64,000 nucleotides of DNA, taken from assembly GCA_050486265.1 (NCBI GenBank), contig JBJHCY010000002.1, positions 1 to 64,000 on the forward strand. The letters run 5' to 3'. Below are positions 52,022 through 61,169 of this stretch, one piece after another (positions within the stretch are counted from its first letter, which is position 1; each line of letters begins with the position of its first letter). Below the pieces are notes generated by a model. The model was not told the DNA's origin, did not search any database, and saw only the letters and a program-made list of their open reading frames with translations. The stretch is from SLFH01 sp050486265. GTDB lineage: Bacteria; Planctomycetota; Phycisphaerae; Phycisphaerales; UBA1924. The translations under genes and the position numbers were made by a program.

Positions 52022-53337
52022 CCCCGCAGGATCACCTCGTCGCCGTCGGCGAGGAACCTGCGTTCTTCGCCTGTGGGCAGCTTCAGCGCCGTGCGGGCGC
52101 TGCCGGGTTTGCTGACCGGCGGGTTCGCAAAGGGATCGCCGTCCCAGGTGAGCTCCAGCAGGCAGCCGCGGCTTTCACGCTTGGGGCCCGAGACCGTGCC
52201 CGAAGCGAGCAGGTCGCCGGGCCTCATGTTGCACCCGTTGCTCGAGTGGTGAGCAAGCATCTGCGCGATGGTCCAGTACATGTCCTTGAGGTTGCCGCTG
52301 CTGAGGCGGATCGGGTCGATCCCCTTCTTGCGCATCTCGGCGCTGGCGAGCAGGACTTCGAGCTTCAGGTCGATCCCGCCCGCGTCTCGGTCCATGTCGC
52401 TGGTGAGGTGGGGGAGGGGCTTGGGGTCGTCCGCTGAGCGCTCCAGGGCGCCGCAGCGGTAGGGCGTGAGCGCTTCGAGCGGGACGACGAACGGGCTGAC
52501 GCTGGTGGCGAAGCTCTTGGCGAGGAACGGGCCGAGCGGCTGGTACTCCCACTTCTGGATGTCCCTCGCCGACCAGTCGTTAACGAGGCAGAGCCCGAAG
52601 ATGTGCTCCTCGGCCTTGTCGATCGGGATCGAGCGCCCCATCTCGTTGCCGCGCCCGACATAGAACCCGACTTCGAGCTCGTAGTCGAGCAGCTTGCACG
52701 GGCCGAACGCGGGCGGTCCGTCGTCGATCGTCGCGCCGGGCAGGAGCTGGCCCATCGGGCGACGCACGGGCGTTCCGGAAACCACGATCGAGCTCGCACG
52801 CCCGTGGTAGCCGACGGGGATCCACTTGTAGTTGGGCAGGAGCGGGTTGTCGGGCCTGAACATGCTGCCGACATTGGTGGCGTGAAACACCGACGCGTAG
52901 AAGTCGGTGTAGTCGCGGACCTCGAAGGGGAGCAGGAACTCGGCGCCCTCGCGCGGAAAGAGCGCGACCCCGACGAGCTCATCGTCGGATCGCAGGTCGT
53001 CGGACTTGTTGCTCAGCAGTTCGACGAGGCGCATGCGCAGGCGGCGCCGGTCATCGGTCGGCAGGGCCGCGAGGTCGTCGAGCGTCTCGAACTGGAGCGC
53101 CATGGCGATGTCGCCGTCGTCGGCGCCGAGCAGGCCGGCGCTGGAGACTTCCAAGAGATCCAAGAGCTGATCGCCGATCGCGACGCAGATGCGCGGGTCG
53201 GTCTCGCCCGGCCCCTCGGCCCTGTCGGCGACGCAGAAGGGGAGGTTCTGGACGGGAAAGTCGGACGAAGGGTCATTGGCCGACTCGACCCATGACTTGA
53301 GCTTCGGGTCGTGCGTGTCATCGATGGGGTAGGGCAT
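51946..53337 (-). CDS. fahA: fumarylacetoacetase
   Basis: 463 residues. The N-terminal SH3-like domain (PFCVAD...ICVAIGDQLLDL) and the FAH fold follow the family: VRDYTDFYASVFHATNVGSMFRP (metal/catalytic His), YHGRASSIVVSGTPVRRPMGQ, LLDYELEVGFYVG (Glu ligands), LVNDWSARDIQKWEYQPLGPFLAKSFATSVSPFVV and MRPGDLLASGTVSGP. It splits fumarylacetoacetate in the last step of tyrosine and homogentisate breakdown. Other genes of that pathway are not in the window. GGGAG precedes the ATG. Confidence 0.95.
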   Translation of the reverse strand: MPYPIDDTHDPKLKSWVESANDPSSDFPVQNLPFCVADRAEGPGETDPRICVAIGDQLLDLLEVSSAGLLGADDGDIAMALQFETLDDLAALPTDDRRRLRMRLVELLSNKSDDLRSDDELVGVALFPREGAEFLLPFEVRDYTDFYASVFHATNVGSMFRPDNPLLPNYKWIPVGYHGRASSIVVSGTPVRRPMGQLLPGATIDDGPPAFGPCKLLDYELEVGFYVGRGNEMGRSIPIDKAEEHIFGLCLVNDWSARDIQKWEYQPLGPFLAKSFATSVSPFVVPLEALTPYRCGALERSADDPKPLPHLTSDMDRDAGGIDLKLEVLLASAEMRKKGIDPIRLSSGNLKDMYWTIAQMLAHHSSNGCNMRPGDLLASGTVSGPKRESRGCLLELTWDGDPFANPPVSKPGSARTALKLPTGEERRFLADGDEVILRGYCERDGFRRVGFGECRGVVLPAED

Positions 53338-53388
53338 GGGGTTCTCCCGTGTGGATGTGCTTGGCTGCTGGTGGTCTGCCTGACGGTG

Positions 53389-53769
53389 TCAGAGGGTATC
53401 GCCCGAGAGCAGCGAGTCGGGGTCGACCCCCCGCGATTGGAGCTCGCTCTCGATCCATGGGATGATCTCGGGGAGCTTCTCGGTCGCCACACGCCAGATC
53501 GTGTCCGGGTTGATCGCCTGATAGGCGTGCACAAGCCTGTGGCGGGTGCCGATGATCTTTGTCCACTCGATCTGCGGGTGATCGTCGCGGAACTCGCGGG
53601 GCAGGTTGAACGCCGCCTCACCGAACACCGCGATGAAGCGCTCCAACGCGGGTCGGAGCAAAGGGTCGCTGTCGAGGTCGGTGCGTGCCCGGCCCTTCGT
53701 CGCTCGGACGGCCCAGCGGGCGTTGTCGAGCATGTGCATGAGCTGGGTTGCGACATCACGCCGCGACAT
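53389..53769 (-). CDS. hepT: HepT-like HEPN toxin of an MntA-HepT pair
   Basis: 126 residues from the ATG at 53769. All-helical HEPN domain; the catalytic R-x4-6-H signature is seen as GTRHRLVHAYQ (Arg-His-Arg-Leu-Val-His-Ala-Tyr). HEPN toxins of this kind are RNases kept inactive by AMPylation from the MNT antitoxin encoded next to them. The start overlaps the mntA stop by 14 bases, with the antitoxin first, as usual for this type VII system. Confidence 0.85.
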   Translation of the reverse strand: MSRRDVATQLMHMLDNARWAVRATKGRARTDLDSDPLLRPALERFIAVFGEAAFNLPREFRDDHPQIEWTKIIGTRHRLVHAYQAINPDTIWRVATEKLPEIIPWIESELQSRGVDPDSLLSGDTL

Positions 53770-54088
53770 ACACGCTCCGGGCGGCGCCGAGAATCTCATC
53801 GCGGTAGTACGGATGGACCGTGCCCGGCGTCAGCACCTGGACATCCCGACCGGTCAGCTTCGCCAGCCGCTCGGCGAGTTCCATGCAGACGAAGTCGTCT
53901 TCAACGCCGGACTTGAATTCGACAAGCACATCGACATCGCTCGAATCAGCCCAGTCGTCCCGCAGGATCGACCCGAAGAACGACAGGCGACCGACGCCGA
54001 ACTCGCGCGACAACTCCGCGAGCGACGCCAGATCGATCCCGAGCCGGTTGGTCACCAATTGCGGGATGTCGCTGTTTGGATCTGCCAT
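53756..54088 (-). CDS. mntA: MntA-like nucleotidyltransferase antitoxin
   Basis: 110 residues. Minimal nucleotidyltransferase with FFGSILRDDWADSSDVDVLVEF: the G-S-x10-D-x-D motif with both metal Asp residues intact. It transfers AMP to the HEPN partner and silences it. The N-terminal helix (DLASLAELSREFGV) and C-terminal RDVQVLTPGTVHPYYRDEIL are typical. It is the first gene of the two-gene unit. Confidence 0.87.
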   Translation of the reverse strand: MADPNSDIPQLVTNRLGIDLASLAELSREFGVGRLSFFGSILRDDWADSSDVDVLVEFKSGVEDDFVCMELAERLAKLTGRDVQVLTPGTVHPYYRDEILGAARSVYVAA

Positions 54089-54126
54089 GACAGGATTTTA
54101 CACGGTCTGTGCGGCATTCGCTCCGG

Positions 54127-55062
54127 CTACAGCAACCCGAGCTTCTTCGCGTCGCCGACCGGCTCGTCGAACGAGCAGGAGCCGTAGCCGACGGCAAAGC
54201 CCTCTCTCGCCTTGACGACCTCGCCCGGCGTCAGGCTCAGGTTCTTGTATCGCACGCCCTCTTCGCTGAAACGGAACTCGGTGGGGTCGCGTTCTTCGAG
54301 GATCCGCTCGGTGGTTTGGAGGTCGGCCTTGCCCCAGCGGACGAACGCCGCGGCCATGAAGAGGTTCAGGTACCCGTGCATCAGCCCCCGCACGGAGTCC
54401 TTTTCGTAGGTCAGCGGGTGCTCGGCGCGGATCGGGTGGTGCAGCCCCGCGGTCGCCTTGAAACGGACGCCCCCGGCCCTGGCCGCGTGCAGGAACCGCG
54501 CGATGTCTTCGGCGGGCGGGATCAGGTCGGGCGTCACGCCCCCGCACCGGATCTTCGCCGACGCCTCGTCGCCCGCCAGCGCCGCGACGAACCCGCGGCA
54601 GTCGCCCGAGATCGGAAACTCGAAGTACGGGTGCACTTCCTCCGGGATCTCTTCGATCGCCCGGTCGATCTCGTCGGGCGAGGCGACCCGCATCTCGACC
54701 GAGTCGATCTGCGCCAGCCCGTTGTCTTCCTTGCTGTGGTGCTCGTTGAACGCCACAACCGCGTCGAGGCAGGCGTCCAGCTCGCCGTCGATGATGGCGC
54801 TGATGCGCCACGGCTCGCTGTCGTCGGCCATCTCGCGGTAGCCGCTGGTCGCCCATGTGCCCGGCAGCATCACCCGCGCGTGCTCGATGAACTCTGAGAG
54901 GCGTGAGACGGGGCAGATGAAGTGGGCCAGCACCCACGAATACTCCGAGCGGATGTCGCGAGCGAAGCGTTCGACGGCCTTGTCAATCGGCAGCTTCGCC
55001 GGGGGGTAGAGGCCCGCGTAATCGATCAGGCCGTCGAAAAAGGCCTTGTTGACTGGGTTCAT
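54127..55062 (-). CDS. conserved protein of unknown function
   Basis: 311 residues, cytoplasmic by sequence (no signal, no membrane segment). Landmarks are LIDYAGLYPPAKLPIDKAVERFARDI near the start, FEFPISGDCRGFVAALAG, KIRCGGVTPDLIPPAEDIARFL and GVRFKATAGLHHPIRAEHPLTYE (Lys and His in a barrel-like context). I recall related proteins in several phyla but no function. The pattern of strands with C-terminal Lys and His recalls a TIM barrel. Its ATG is only 13 bases from the purL stop, so it is likely in one transcript after purL. Confidence 0.75.
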   Translation of the reverse strand: MNPVNKAFFDGLIDYAGLYPPAKLPIDKAVERFARDIRSEYSWVLAHFICPVSRLSEFIEHARVMLPGTWATSGYREMADDSEPWRISAIIDGELDACLDAVVAFNEHHSKEDNGLAQIDSVEMRVASPDEIDRAIEEIPEEVHPYFEFPISGDCRGFVAALAGDEASAKIRCGGVTPDLIPPAEDIARFLHAARAGGVRFKATAGLHHPIRAEHPLTYEKDSVRGLMHGYLNLFMAAAFVRWGKADLQTTERILEERDPTEFRFSEEGVRYKNLSLTPGEVVKAREGFAVGYGSCSFDEPVGDAKKLGLL

Positions 55063-55075
55063 TCGCAGCTCCGTG

Positions 55076-58045
55076 TTACCAGTTCAGCGTCCCGCGCCAC
55101 GCATGGGTGAGTTCTTCAACATCGAGATCCAGCCCCGCCTCGGCCCAGCCGAGGCGCCCGCTCTCGTCGATCGCGCCGATGTGGACCCACGGCGTGGATC
55201 CCAAAAGCTTCTCGATCTCGGGCAGGCGTCCCGCCGAGACCTCGAGCAGGTAGCGCGAGGGCGACTCGCCGAACGCCGCCGACAGCGGCGCTGCGTCGTG
55301 CCCAGGGAGGCTCAGCTCCGCGCCCAGCGGGGCGGCGGGCTTGTACCCCCCGATCAGCAGTTCGGCGACCGCCACGATCAGCCCGCCGTCGGAGATGTCG
55401 TGCGCGCTCTCGACAAGCCCCGCGCGGATGAGCGCCGCGACGGCCCGCGCCGTCTTCGGCCCGGCCTCCAGATCAACCCGGGGGGGCGAGGCGTCGTCGC
55501 GATCGGTCAGCCCGAAGAGCGACTGGTACCGCGACCCGCCCATCGCGGCCGGGGGCGTCTCGCCCTGGCCGACAACGATCAGCGTGTTGCCCGGACGCTT
55601 GGCGTCGGAGGTGACGCAGTGTTCGAGGTCGGGCACGACGCCGATGCCCGTGATGAGCAGGGTGGGGGGGATCTCGATCGTGCGTCCGTCCTCGGTGGTG
55701 AACTGGTTGTTCAGCGAGTCCTTGCCCGAGACGAAGGGCGTGCGGTACGCCTTGGCGCCGTCGTAGCAGCCCTCGGCGGCACGCACGAGCGAGCCGAGGT
55801 TCTCAGGCTTCTTGCAGCTCGGCCAGCAGAAGTTGTCGAGGATGGCGATGCGGTCGGGGTCGGCGCCGACGCAGACGAGGTTGCGGACGCACTCGTCGAT
55901 CGCGCCCAGGGCCATCTGGTAGGGGTCGCCTCCGATCTTCGGGTCGCCGACGCCGGTCTGGACGCCGCAGCCGATCGCAAGCCCGCGCCCCGTGCCCGGG
56001 TTTGGCTCGATGACGCTGGAGTCCGCGGGGCCGATGGCGCGTGCGCCCATCAGCGGCTTGACGACAGTGTTGCCCTGCACATCGTGGTCGTACTGGCGGA
56101 TGATGAAGTGTTTGCTGGCGATGTCGGGGTGGGCGAGGAGCTGCAGAAGGGCGCAGTTGGCCTCCGGCGAGCTCTTTGCGTTCGGCTTGGGCGTCGGCGC
56201 CGGCGACCAGCTCGCGCTCCGCGTCGGGGTCGGGAGGCCTTCGTGGAGGAACTCCATCGGCAGGCGTCCGACCTCTTCGCCTCTGAAGGTCAGCACGAGC
56301 TCGCGGTCGGGTGTGCCGAACTCGCCGAGCACCGCAAGCTCGACATGTTCCTCGTCGCAGATCTCGCGGAGATGGTCGAGGTTTTCGGCCGGCACAGCGA
56401 GCACCATGCGTTCCTGCGCCTCGCTGATCCAGATCTCGGTGTAGGTCAGCCCGCCGTACTTCAGCGGCGCCGAGTCGAGCGTGACCCTCGCGCCGAGCTT
56501 CTCGCCCATCTCGCCGACGGCCGACGAAAACCCGCCCGCCCCGCAGTCGGTGATGGCCGAGAAGAGCGGCCCGCCCGACTCGTCGCGGGCGCGCAGGATC
56601 GCGTCGAGCACGCGCTTTTCTTCGATCGCGTTGCCGATCTGCACGGCGTGGGCGAACTCGTCCGCGTGGGTGTCGGTCAGCTCCGCCGATGAGAAGGTCG
56701 CGCCGTGGATGCCGTCGCGCCCGGTCCTGCCGCCGAGGGCGACGATGAGGTCGCCCGGCTTGGCCCAGCCCTCGATGAGGTTTGCGGGCATGACGCCGAC
56801 GCAGCCGCAGAAGACGAGCGGGTTGCCGATGTAGCGGTTGTCGAAGAGGACGGCGCCGTTCACGGTGGGGATGCCCATGCGGTTGCCGTAGTCGCGCACG
56901 CCCGCGACGACCTCGGTCAGCACGCGCTTGGGCGGGATGCAGCCGGCGGGGATGTCGTCGGTGTCGGGATGGGCGACGCAGAAGACATCGGTGCTGGCGA
57001 TCGGGCGGGCGGCGAGGCCGGTCCCGATGATGTCGCGGATGCAGCCGCCGATGCCTGTCGCGGCGCCGCCGTAGGGTTCCAGGGCCGAGGGATGGTTGTG
57101 CGTCTCGACCTTGACGCAGACGGCGGTCTGGTCGTCAAAGCGGATGATGCCCGCGTTGTCGACGAAGACCGAGAGCGTCCAGTCGATGCCCTCGGCGATG
57201 AGCTCGTGCGTCGCCGCGGCGACGGTGGATTTGAGCAGGTTGCGGACGGTGACCTCGGTCGCGCCGGACTTCTCGTGGCCGGGTCTTGCCGACCAGTCGA
57301 TGGCGTCGCCCTCGATGGGGCCGGTGTAGCTGATGGTGCTCTTGAGCGTCTTGTGGACGCAGTGCTCAGACCAGGTCTGGGCGAGGGTTTCCAGCTCGAT
57401 GTCCGTCGGCTCGCGCCCCTGAGCGGCGTAGTGGTCGCGGATCGCCCGCATCTCGGCGAGGTCGAGGAAGAGGTGTCCTTCGCGGCTGAGCTTCTCAAGA
57501 CCCGCGTCGTCGAGGTCGCGGATCGGCACCCGCGTGACGCGGAACTCTGCGGGGGTGCCGCTGGGCAGGGCTTCGGGGCGGTAGGGCTCGGCGTGGATCG
57601 CGTTGACGACCGGGTTGGCGACGAGCCTGCGGGCGAGGGCTTCGGCCTGCTCGCCCGAGACGCCCGCGAGGTCGTAGCGCCAGCCGGTCGAGACGCGGAC
57701 CTCGGCCCCGATCAGGGCGAGGATCGCGTCGCGGACGGACTGGGCCGCGGGGTCCATTACGCCCGGGAGGGGGTGGACCTCGACGGTCGCCTCGTCGGGC
57801 TCGGGCTCGGCGGCGCCGACCTCCGACACCTCGACGACCGGGTCGGTCAGCAGACGGGTGCGGACCGTCTCGATCTGCGCGTCGGTCAGATCGCCCTCGA
57901 TGAGGTACACGCGGGCGGACCGGGCGCCGGAGAGCGCGACGCCGACATCGGCGGCACGCCGCACCAGATCGTCGCCTCGCGGGTCGCCCGCGCCGGGCCT
58001 CGGGCGGACCTCGAATCTGACAACAAGCGTCGCGGCGGTGGTCAT
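55076..58045 (-). CDS. purL: phosphoribosylformylglycinamidine synthase PurL with N-terminal PurS-like repeats
   Basis: 989 residues, larger than small PurL (about 730-760). Residues 1-75 and about 84-160 each look like PurS (second copy: GVMDPAAQSVRDAILALIG and ARRLVANPVVNAIHAE). The PurL core follows: LETLAQTWSEHCVHKT, VKVETHNHPSALEPYGGAATGIGGCIRDIIGTG (nucleotide site), GRTGRDGIHGATFSSAEL, EAQERMVLAVP, YDHDVQGNTVVKPLMG and SAHDISDGGLIVAVAE. It forms FGAM from FGAR with PurQ glutaminase, not seen in the window. ATG at 58045 is chosen; TACGAT six bases before suggests a leaderless start. Divergent from rnhA. Confidence 0.94.
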   Translation of the reverse strand: MTTAATLVVRFEVRPRPGAGDPRGDDLVRRAADVGVALSGARSARVYLIEGDLTDAQIETVRTRLLTDPVVEVSEVGAAEPEPDEATVEVHPLPGVMDPAAQSVRDAILALIGAEVRVSTGWRYDLAGVSGEQAEALARRLVANPVVNAIHAEPYRPEALPSGTPAEFRVTRVPIRDLDDAGLEKLSREGHLFLDLAEMRAIRDHYAAQGREPTDIELETLAQTWSEHCVHKTLKSTISYTGPIEGDAIDWSARPGHEKSGATEVTVRNLLKSTVAAATHELIAEGIDWTLSVFVDNAGIIRFDDQTAVCVKVETHNHPSALEPYGGAATGIGGCIRDIIGTGLAARPIASTDVFCVAHPDTDDIPAGCIPPKRVLTEVVAGVRDYGNRMGIPTVNGAVLFDNRYIGNPLVFCGCVGVMPANLIEGWAKPGDLIVALGGRTGRDGIHGATFSSAELTDTHADEFAHAVQIGNAIEEKRVLDAILRARDESGGPLFSAITDCGAGGFSSAVGEMGEKLGARVTLDSAPLKYGGLTYTEIWISEAQERMVLAVPAENLDHLREICDEEHVELAVLGEFGTPDRELVLTFRGEEVGRLPMEFLHEGLPTPTRSASWSPAPTPKPNAKSSPEANCALLQLLAHPDIASKHFIIRQYDHDVQGNTVVKPLMGARAIGPADSSVIEPNPGTGRGLAIGCGVQTGVGDPKIGGDPYQMALGAIDECVRNLVCVGADPDRIAILDNFCWPSCKKPENLGSLVRAAEGCYDGAKAYRTPFVSGKDSLNNQFTTEDGRTIEIPPTLLITGIGVVPDLEHCVTSDAKRPGNTLIVVGQGETPPAAMGGSRYQSLFGLTDRDDASPPRVDLEAGPKTARAVAALIRAGLVESAHDISDGGLIVAVAELLIGGYKPAAPLGAELSLPGHDAAPLSAAFGESPSRYLLEVSAGRLPEIEKLLGSTPWVHIGAIDESGRLGWAEAGLDLDVEELTHAWRGTLNW

Positions 58046-58126
58046 GGAGCGATCGTACCTCGGCTTCCGGTTCGGATCCGACGCGGGCGGCAAGACGCCC
58101 GGTCTCCGGGCGGTACCATCGCCCCC
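58046..58126. promoter_or_regulatory. divergent purL-rnhA promoter gap
   Basis: The gap is only 81 bases. Towards purL the minus strand has TACGAT (58052-58057) six bases from the ATG; towards rnhA the plus strand has TACCAT (58114-58119) seven bases from the ATG. Neither gene has a Shine-Dalgarno sequence, so both may be leaderless. No clear -35 elements. Confidence 0.3.
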
Positions 58127-58627
58127 ATGGCCTCTGAGACCCCGCCGAACCCCAAGCCCTCTCTGAACGCGGAGGGTCCCAGCACCGTCGTCGAGCTCTA
58201 CACCGACGGCGCGTGCTCGGGCAACCCCGGGCCCGGGGGGTGGGCGTACATCCTCAAGCACCCCTCGACGGGCAAGGAGATCGAGGGCTCGGGGGGTGAG
58301 CGACGCACCACCAACAACAGGATGGAGCTGCTGGCGGTCATCCACGGGCTCAAACGCCTGACCCGGCCCTCGAAGGTCGAGCTGTACTCCGACTCGCAGT
58401 ATGTCCTCAACGGGCTTCGGGAGTGGCTGGCGAGCTGGAAGGCCCGGGGGTGGAAGACCGCCTCGAAGAAGCCCGTCAAGAACGAAGACCTCTGGCGGGA
58501 GCTCGACGAGCTCTCGCAGGTCCACGAGTTGGTGTTCCACTGGGTCAGGGGGCACGCCGGCCACCCCGAGAACGAGCGTGCCGACGAGCTGGCGGTCGCG
58601 GCGAGGGACCAGGCCGGCCGCGGGTAG
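58127..58627 (+). CDS. rnhA: ribonuclease HI
   Basis: 166 residues. The catalytic carboxylates are in place: YTDGACSGNPGPGGWAY (Asp), NRMELLAVIHGL (Glu), YSDSQYV (Asp), and WVRGHAGHPENERADELA (His and last Asp). An N-terminal extension of about 20 residues (MASETPPNPKPSLNAEGP) is disordered. It degrades RNA in RNA-DNA hybrids. Followed by pilT in the same direction after 164 bases. Confidence 0.96.
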   Translation: MASETPPNPKPSLNAEGPSTVVELYTDGACSGNPGPGGWAYILKHPSTGKEIEGSGGERRTTNNRMELLAVIHGLKRLTRPSKVELYSDSQYVLNGLREWLASWKARGWKTASKKPVKNEDLWRELDELSQVHELVFHWVRGHAGHPENERADELAVAARDQAGRG

Positions 58628-58791
58628 CGCGGGGTTCTGGGACGGTTCTGTCTGTGCGGTCTGCGCGGGCGCGTCGGCGCAGGCCGCGTGTTCCGCCCGG
58701 TTTGCCGCCCCGCCCCCGTCAACCCGGGGCTTGCAAGCGTCGATGCTGACTTCCGACACCGCCCGGACCGGGCGGCCACCACGGAGGCGCC

Positions 58792-59853
58792 ATGGCGATC
58801 GACCTGCACGACATTCTCAACGCCGCGTTCGAGGCGGACGCGTCCGATGTGCACCTCATCGCGGGACACCCGCCCTTCATGCGGGTGCACCAGGTGATGA
58901 CGCCCATGGACTTCGACGAGATCACGCCCGACGACGCGGCGTCGATGCTCGAACAGATGGCGCCCCCAGAGACCCAGGACATCTTCCACAAGAACAAGGA
59001 CGCGGACTTCTCCTACGAGGTCCCCGAGATGGCGCGCTACCGCGTCAACGCCCACATGCAGAAGGGCGCCATCGGTATGGCGCTCAGAATGATCAAGACC
59101 AAGGTCCCGCCCCTGGCGGCCCTGAACCTCCCCGAGGTCATCGCGCGCCTCACCTACCTCCCCCGGGGCCTCGTGCTCGTCACCGGCGACACCGGCTCGG
59201 GTAAGTCCACAACGCTGGCGGCCATGATCCAGGCCATGAACCAGCGCTACAGCAAGCACATCATCACCCTCGAAGACCCCGTCGAATACAAGTTCGAGTC
59301 CGAGCAGTGTCTCATCGAGCAGCGCGAGCTCGGGCAGGACATGCCCACCTTCGCCAGCGGCCTCAAGCACGCCCTGCGTCAGGACCCGGACATCATCCTC
59401 GTCGGCGAAATGCGAGACCTCGAAACGACGGCTCTCGCCATCTCCGCCGCCGAGACAGGCCACCTCGTCCTCTCGACGCTCCACACCGTCAACGCCTCGC
59501 AGACGGTCGAGCGAATCATCGACATGTACCCGGCCAACCAGCAGAACCAGATCCGCGCGATGCTCTCGGGCACGCTGCAGGCGGTCGTCTCGCAGACGCT
59601 GTTTGCGAGGCAGGACCGCCCGGGCATGGTGCCGGCCGTCGAGACCCTGCTCTGCACCTCTGCGGTGCGCAACCTGATCCGCGAGGGCCGCACCTACGAG
59701 ATCCCCAATGTCATCGAGACGAACAGATCCATCGGCATGTGCAGCCTGGACACCTCCATCGCCGAGCTGTACTTCAACGGCTTGATCAGCAAGGAAGACG
59801 CCATCGCACAGGCCGTCTACCCCGACAAGCTCGACAAGCAACTGGCGGCCTGA
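58792..59853 (+). CDS. pilT: twitching-motility ATPase PilT
   Basis: 353 residues. Walker A GDTGSGKST, the Asp box ITLEDPVEYKF, Walker B-like RQDPDIILVGEMRDLET (the AIRAALRxDPD-type PilT motif), the His box ETGHLVLSTLHTVNA and PilT-type N-terminal SDVHLIAGHPPFMRVH are present. PilT drives pilus retraction. ACGGAGG lies before the ATG, with a CCGCCCGG/CCGGGCGG hairpin just upstream that may affect translation. pilC follows 56 bases later; pilB is not in the window. Confidence 0.95.
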   Translation: MAIDLHDILNAAFEADASDVHLIAGHPPFMRVHQVMTPMDFDEITPDDAASMLEQMAPPETQDIFHKNKDADFSYEVPEMARYRVNAHMQKGAIGMALRMIKTKVPPLAALNLPEVIARLTYLPRGLVLVTGDTGSGKSTTLAAMIQAMNQRYSKHIITLEDPVEYKFESEQCLIEQRELGQDMPTFASGLKHALRQDPDIILVGEMRDLETTALAISAAETGHLVLSTLHTVNASQTVERIIDMYPANQQNQIRAMLSGTLQAVVSQTLFARQDRPGMVPAVETLLCTSAVRNLIREGRTYEIPNVIETNRSIGMCSLDTSIAELYFNGLISKEDAIAQAVYPDKLDKQLAA

Positions 59854-59909
59854 TCGCCCGAAGGCCCGGGGGCTGCGTGCCGGGCCGAGCGTGAGCAAGC
59901 GGAGCAACG

Positions 59910-61136
59910 ATGCCGAACTATCGCTACCAGGTCCGTTCCGCCGAGGGCGTTGTCCGCGGGGGCATCGTCGCGGCCGACAGCGCCGCGACCGCCGCCGCCA
60001 TCCTGCGCAACCAGGGCGCCCATGTCATGAGCGTCGCCCCCGTCGGGGACACCGGCTCGGGCTCGGCCGTCATCGAGCTGATCAAACGGGCGAACTCCGC
60101 AAAGCCCACACAGAAGCATGTCCTCGACTTCACCACGCAGCTCGCCGTCATGGTCCGCGCCGGCATCAACCTCCGCGCCGCCCTCGACGGCATCGCCGAC
60201 CAGACCACACACGCGACCTTCAAGAAGGTCATCCTCGGGCTGAAAGAGGATGTCGAGAGCGGCAAGCAGTTCTCCGAGGCCCTCGCCAAGCACCCCAAGC
60301 TCTTCGGGCCGCTCTACATCAACATGGTCCGCGCCTCTGAGATGTCCGGCTCCTTCGCCGACATGCTCGACCGCATCGCGGCCTACATCGGCCAGCAGAT
60401 CGAGACCCGCAAGATGGTCGTCGGCGCCTCGATCTACCCCGCCGTCATCGGCGTGCTCGCCGTCGGCGTGACGATCTTCCTGCTGACCTTCGTGCTGCCC
60501 AAGTTCTACCAGGTCTTCGAGGGCAAGGAGGACATCCTGCCCTGGACGACGACCTTCCTCATGAACCTCTCCAAAACCCTGATCGCCCAGTGGCAGCTCA
60601 TCGCCGGCGGCGCCGTCGGGGCGTTCATCCTCCTCTTCGTCGCCCTCAAGACCGAGGTCGGGGGCTACTGGGCCGACCGCATGAAGCTCACCATCCCGGT
60701 GGTCAAGAACATGTTCCGCTCGCTCTACATCAGCCGCTCGCTCCAGACCATGGGCCAGCTCATCAACGCCGGCGTGCCGATGCTCGACACGCTGGTCATC
60801 ACCGGTGAGATCTCGGGCAACCGCCTCTTCAAGTCCATGTGGGTCCGCGTGCACGCGAATGTCAAGCAGGGCAAGAAGATCGCCCAGCCCCTCCTCAAGG
60901 ACACCCTCCTGCCCAAGGCCGTCTGCCAGATGATCTCCGCGGGTGAGGAGTCCGGAAAGCTCGGCGAGGTCCTCGACCAGATCAGCGTCTACTACGCCAA
61001 GCAGCTCAAAGAGAACATCAAGGCCGCCACCGGACTTATCGAACCCATCATGATCATTGTGATGGGATCAATCGTCGGCTTCATCGCCATGGCGATCATC
61101 CTGCCCATCTTCAAGATGAGCCAGATCGTCAGCTGA
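59910..61136 (+). CDS. pilC: PilC/GspF-family inner-membrane platform protein
   Basis: 408 residues with the two GspF cytoplasmic helical domains and three membrane segments: LDFTTQLAVMVRAGINLRAALDGIADQT, FGPLYINMVRASEMSGSFADMLDRIAAYI, then AVGVTIFLLTFVLPKFYQVF; second domain ISRSLQTMGQLINAGVPMLDTL, QMISAGEESGKLGEVLDQISVYY and IEPIMIIVMGSIVGFIAMAIILPIF. It forms the rotary platform moved by PilB/PilT. Tightly follows pilT. Confidence 0.95.
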   Translation: MPNYRYQVRSAEGVVRGGIVAADSAATAAAILRNQGAHVMSVAPVGDTGSGSAVIELIKRANSAKPTQKHVLDFTTQLAVMVRAGINLRAALDGIADQTTHATFKKVILGLKEDVESGKQFSEALAKHPKLFGPLYINMVRASEMSGSFADMLDRIAAYIGQQIETRKMVVGASIYPAVIGVLAVGVTIFLLTFVLPKFYQVFEGKEDILPWTTTFLMNLSKTLIAQWQLIAGGAVGAFILLFVALKTEVGGYWADRMKLTIPVVKNMFRSLYISRSLQTMGQLINAGVPMLDTLVITGEISGNRLFKSMWVRVHANVKQGKKIAQPLLKDTLLPKAVCQMISAGEESGKLGEVLDQISVYYAKQLKENIKAATGLIEPIMIIVMGSIVGFIAMAIILPIFKMSQIVS

Positions 61137-61169
61137 ATCGCATCCTTGATGGGTGTCAGGAGGTCCGAC

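Noticed and set aside
58760..58778. CCGCCCGG/CCGGGCGG hairpin before pilT as a riboswitch
   Set aside because: A single short stem without a conserved riboswitch core; at most it affects access to the Shine-Dalgarno sequence.
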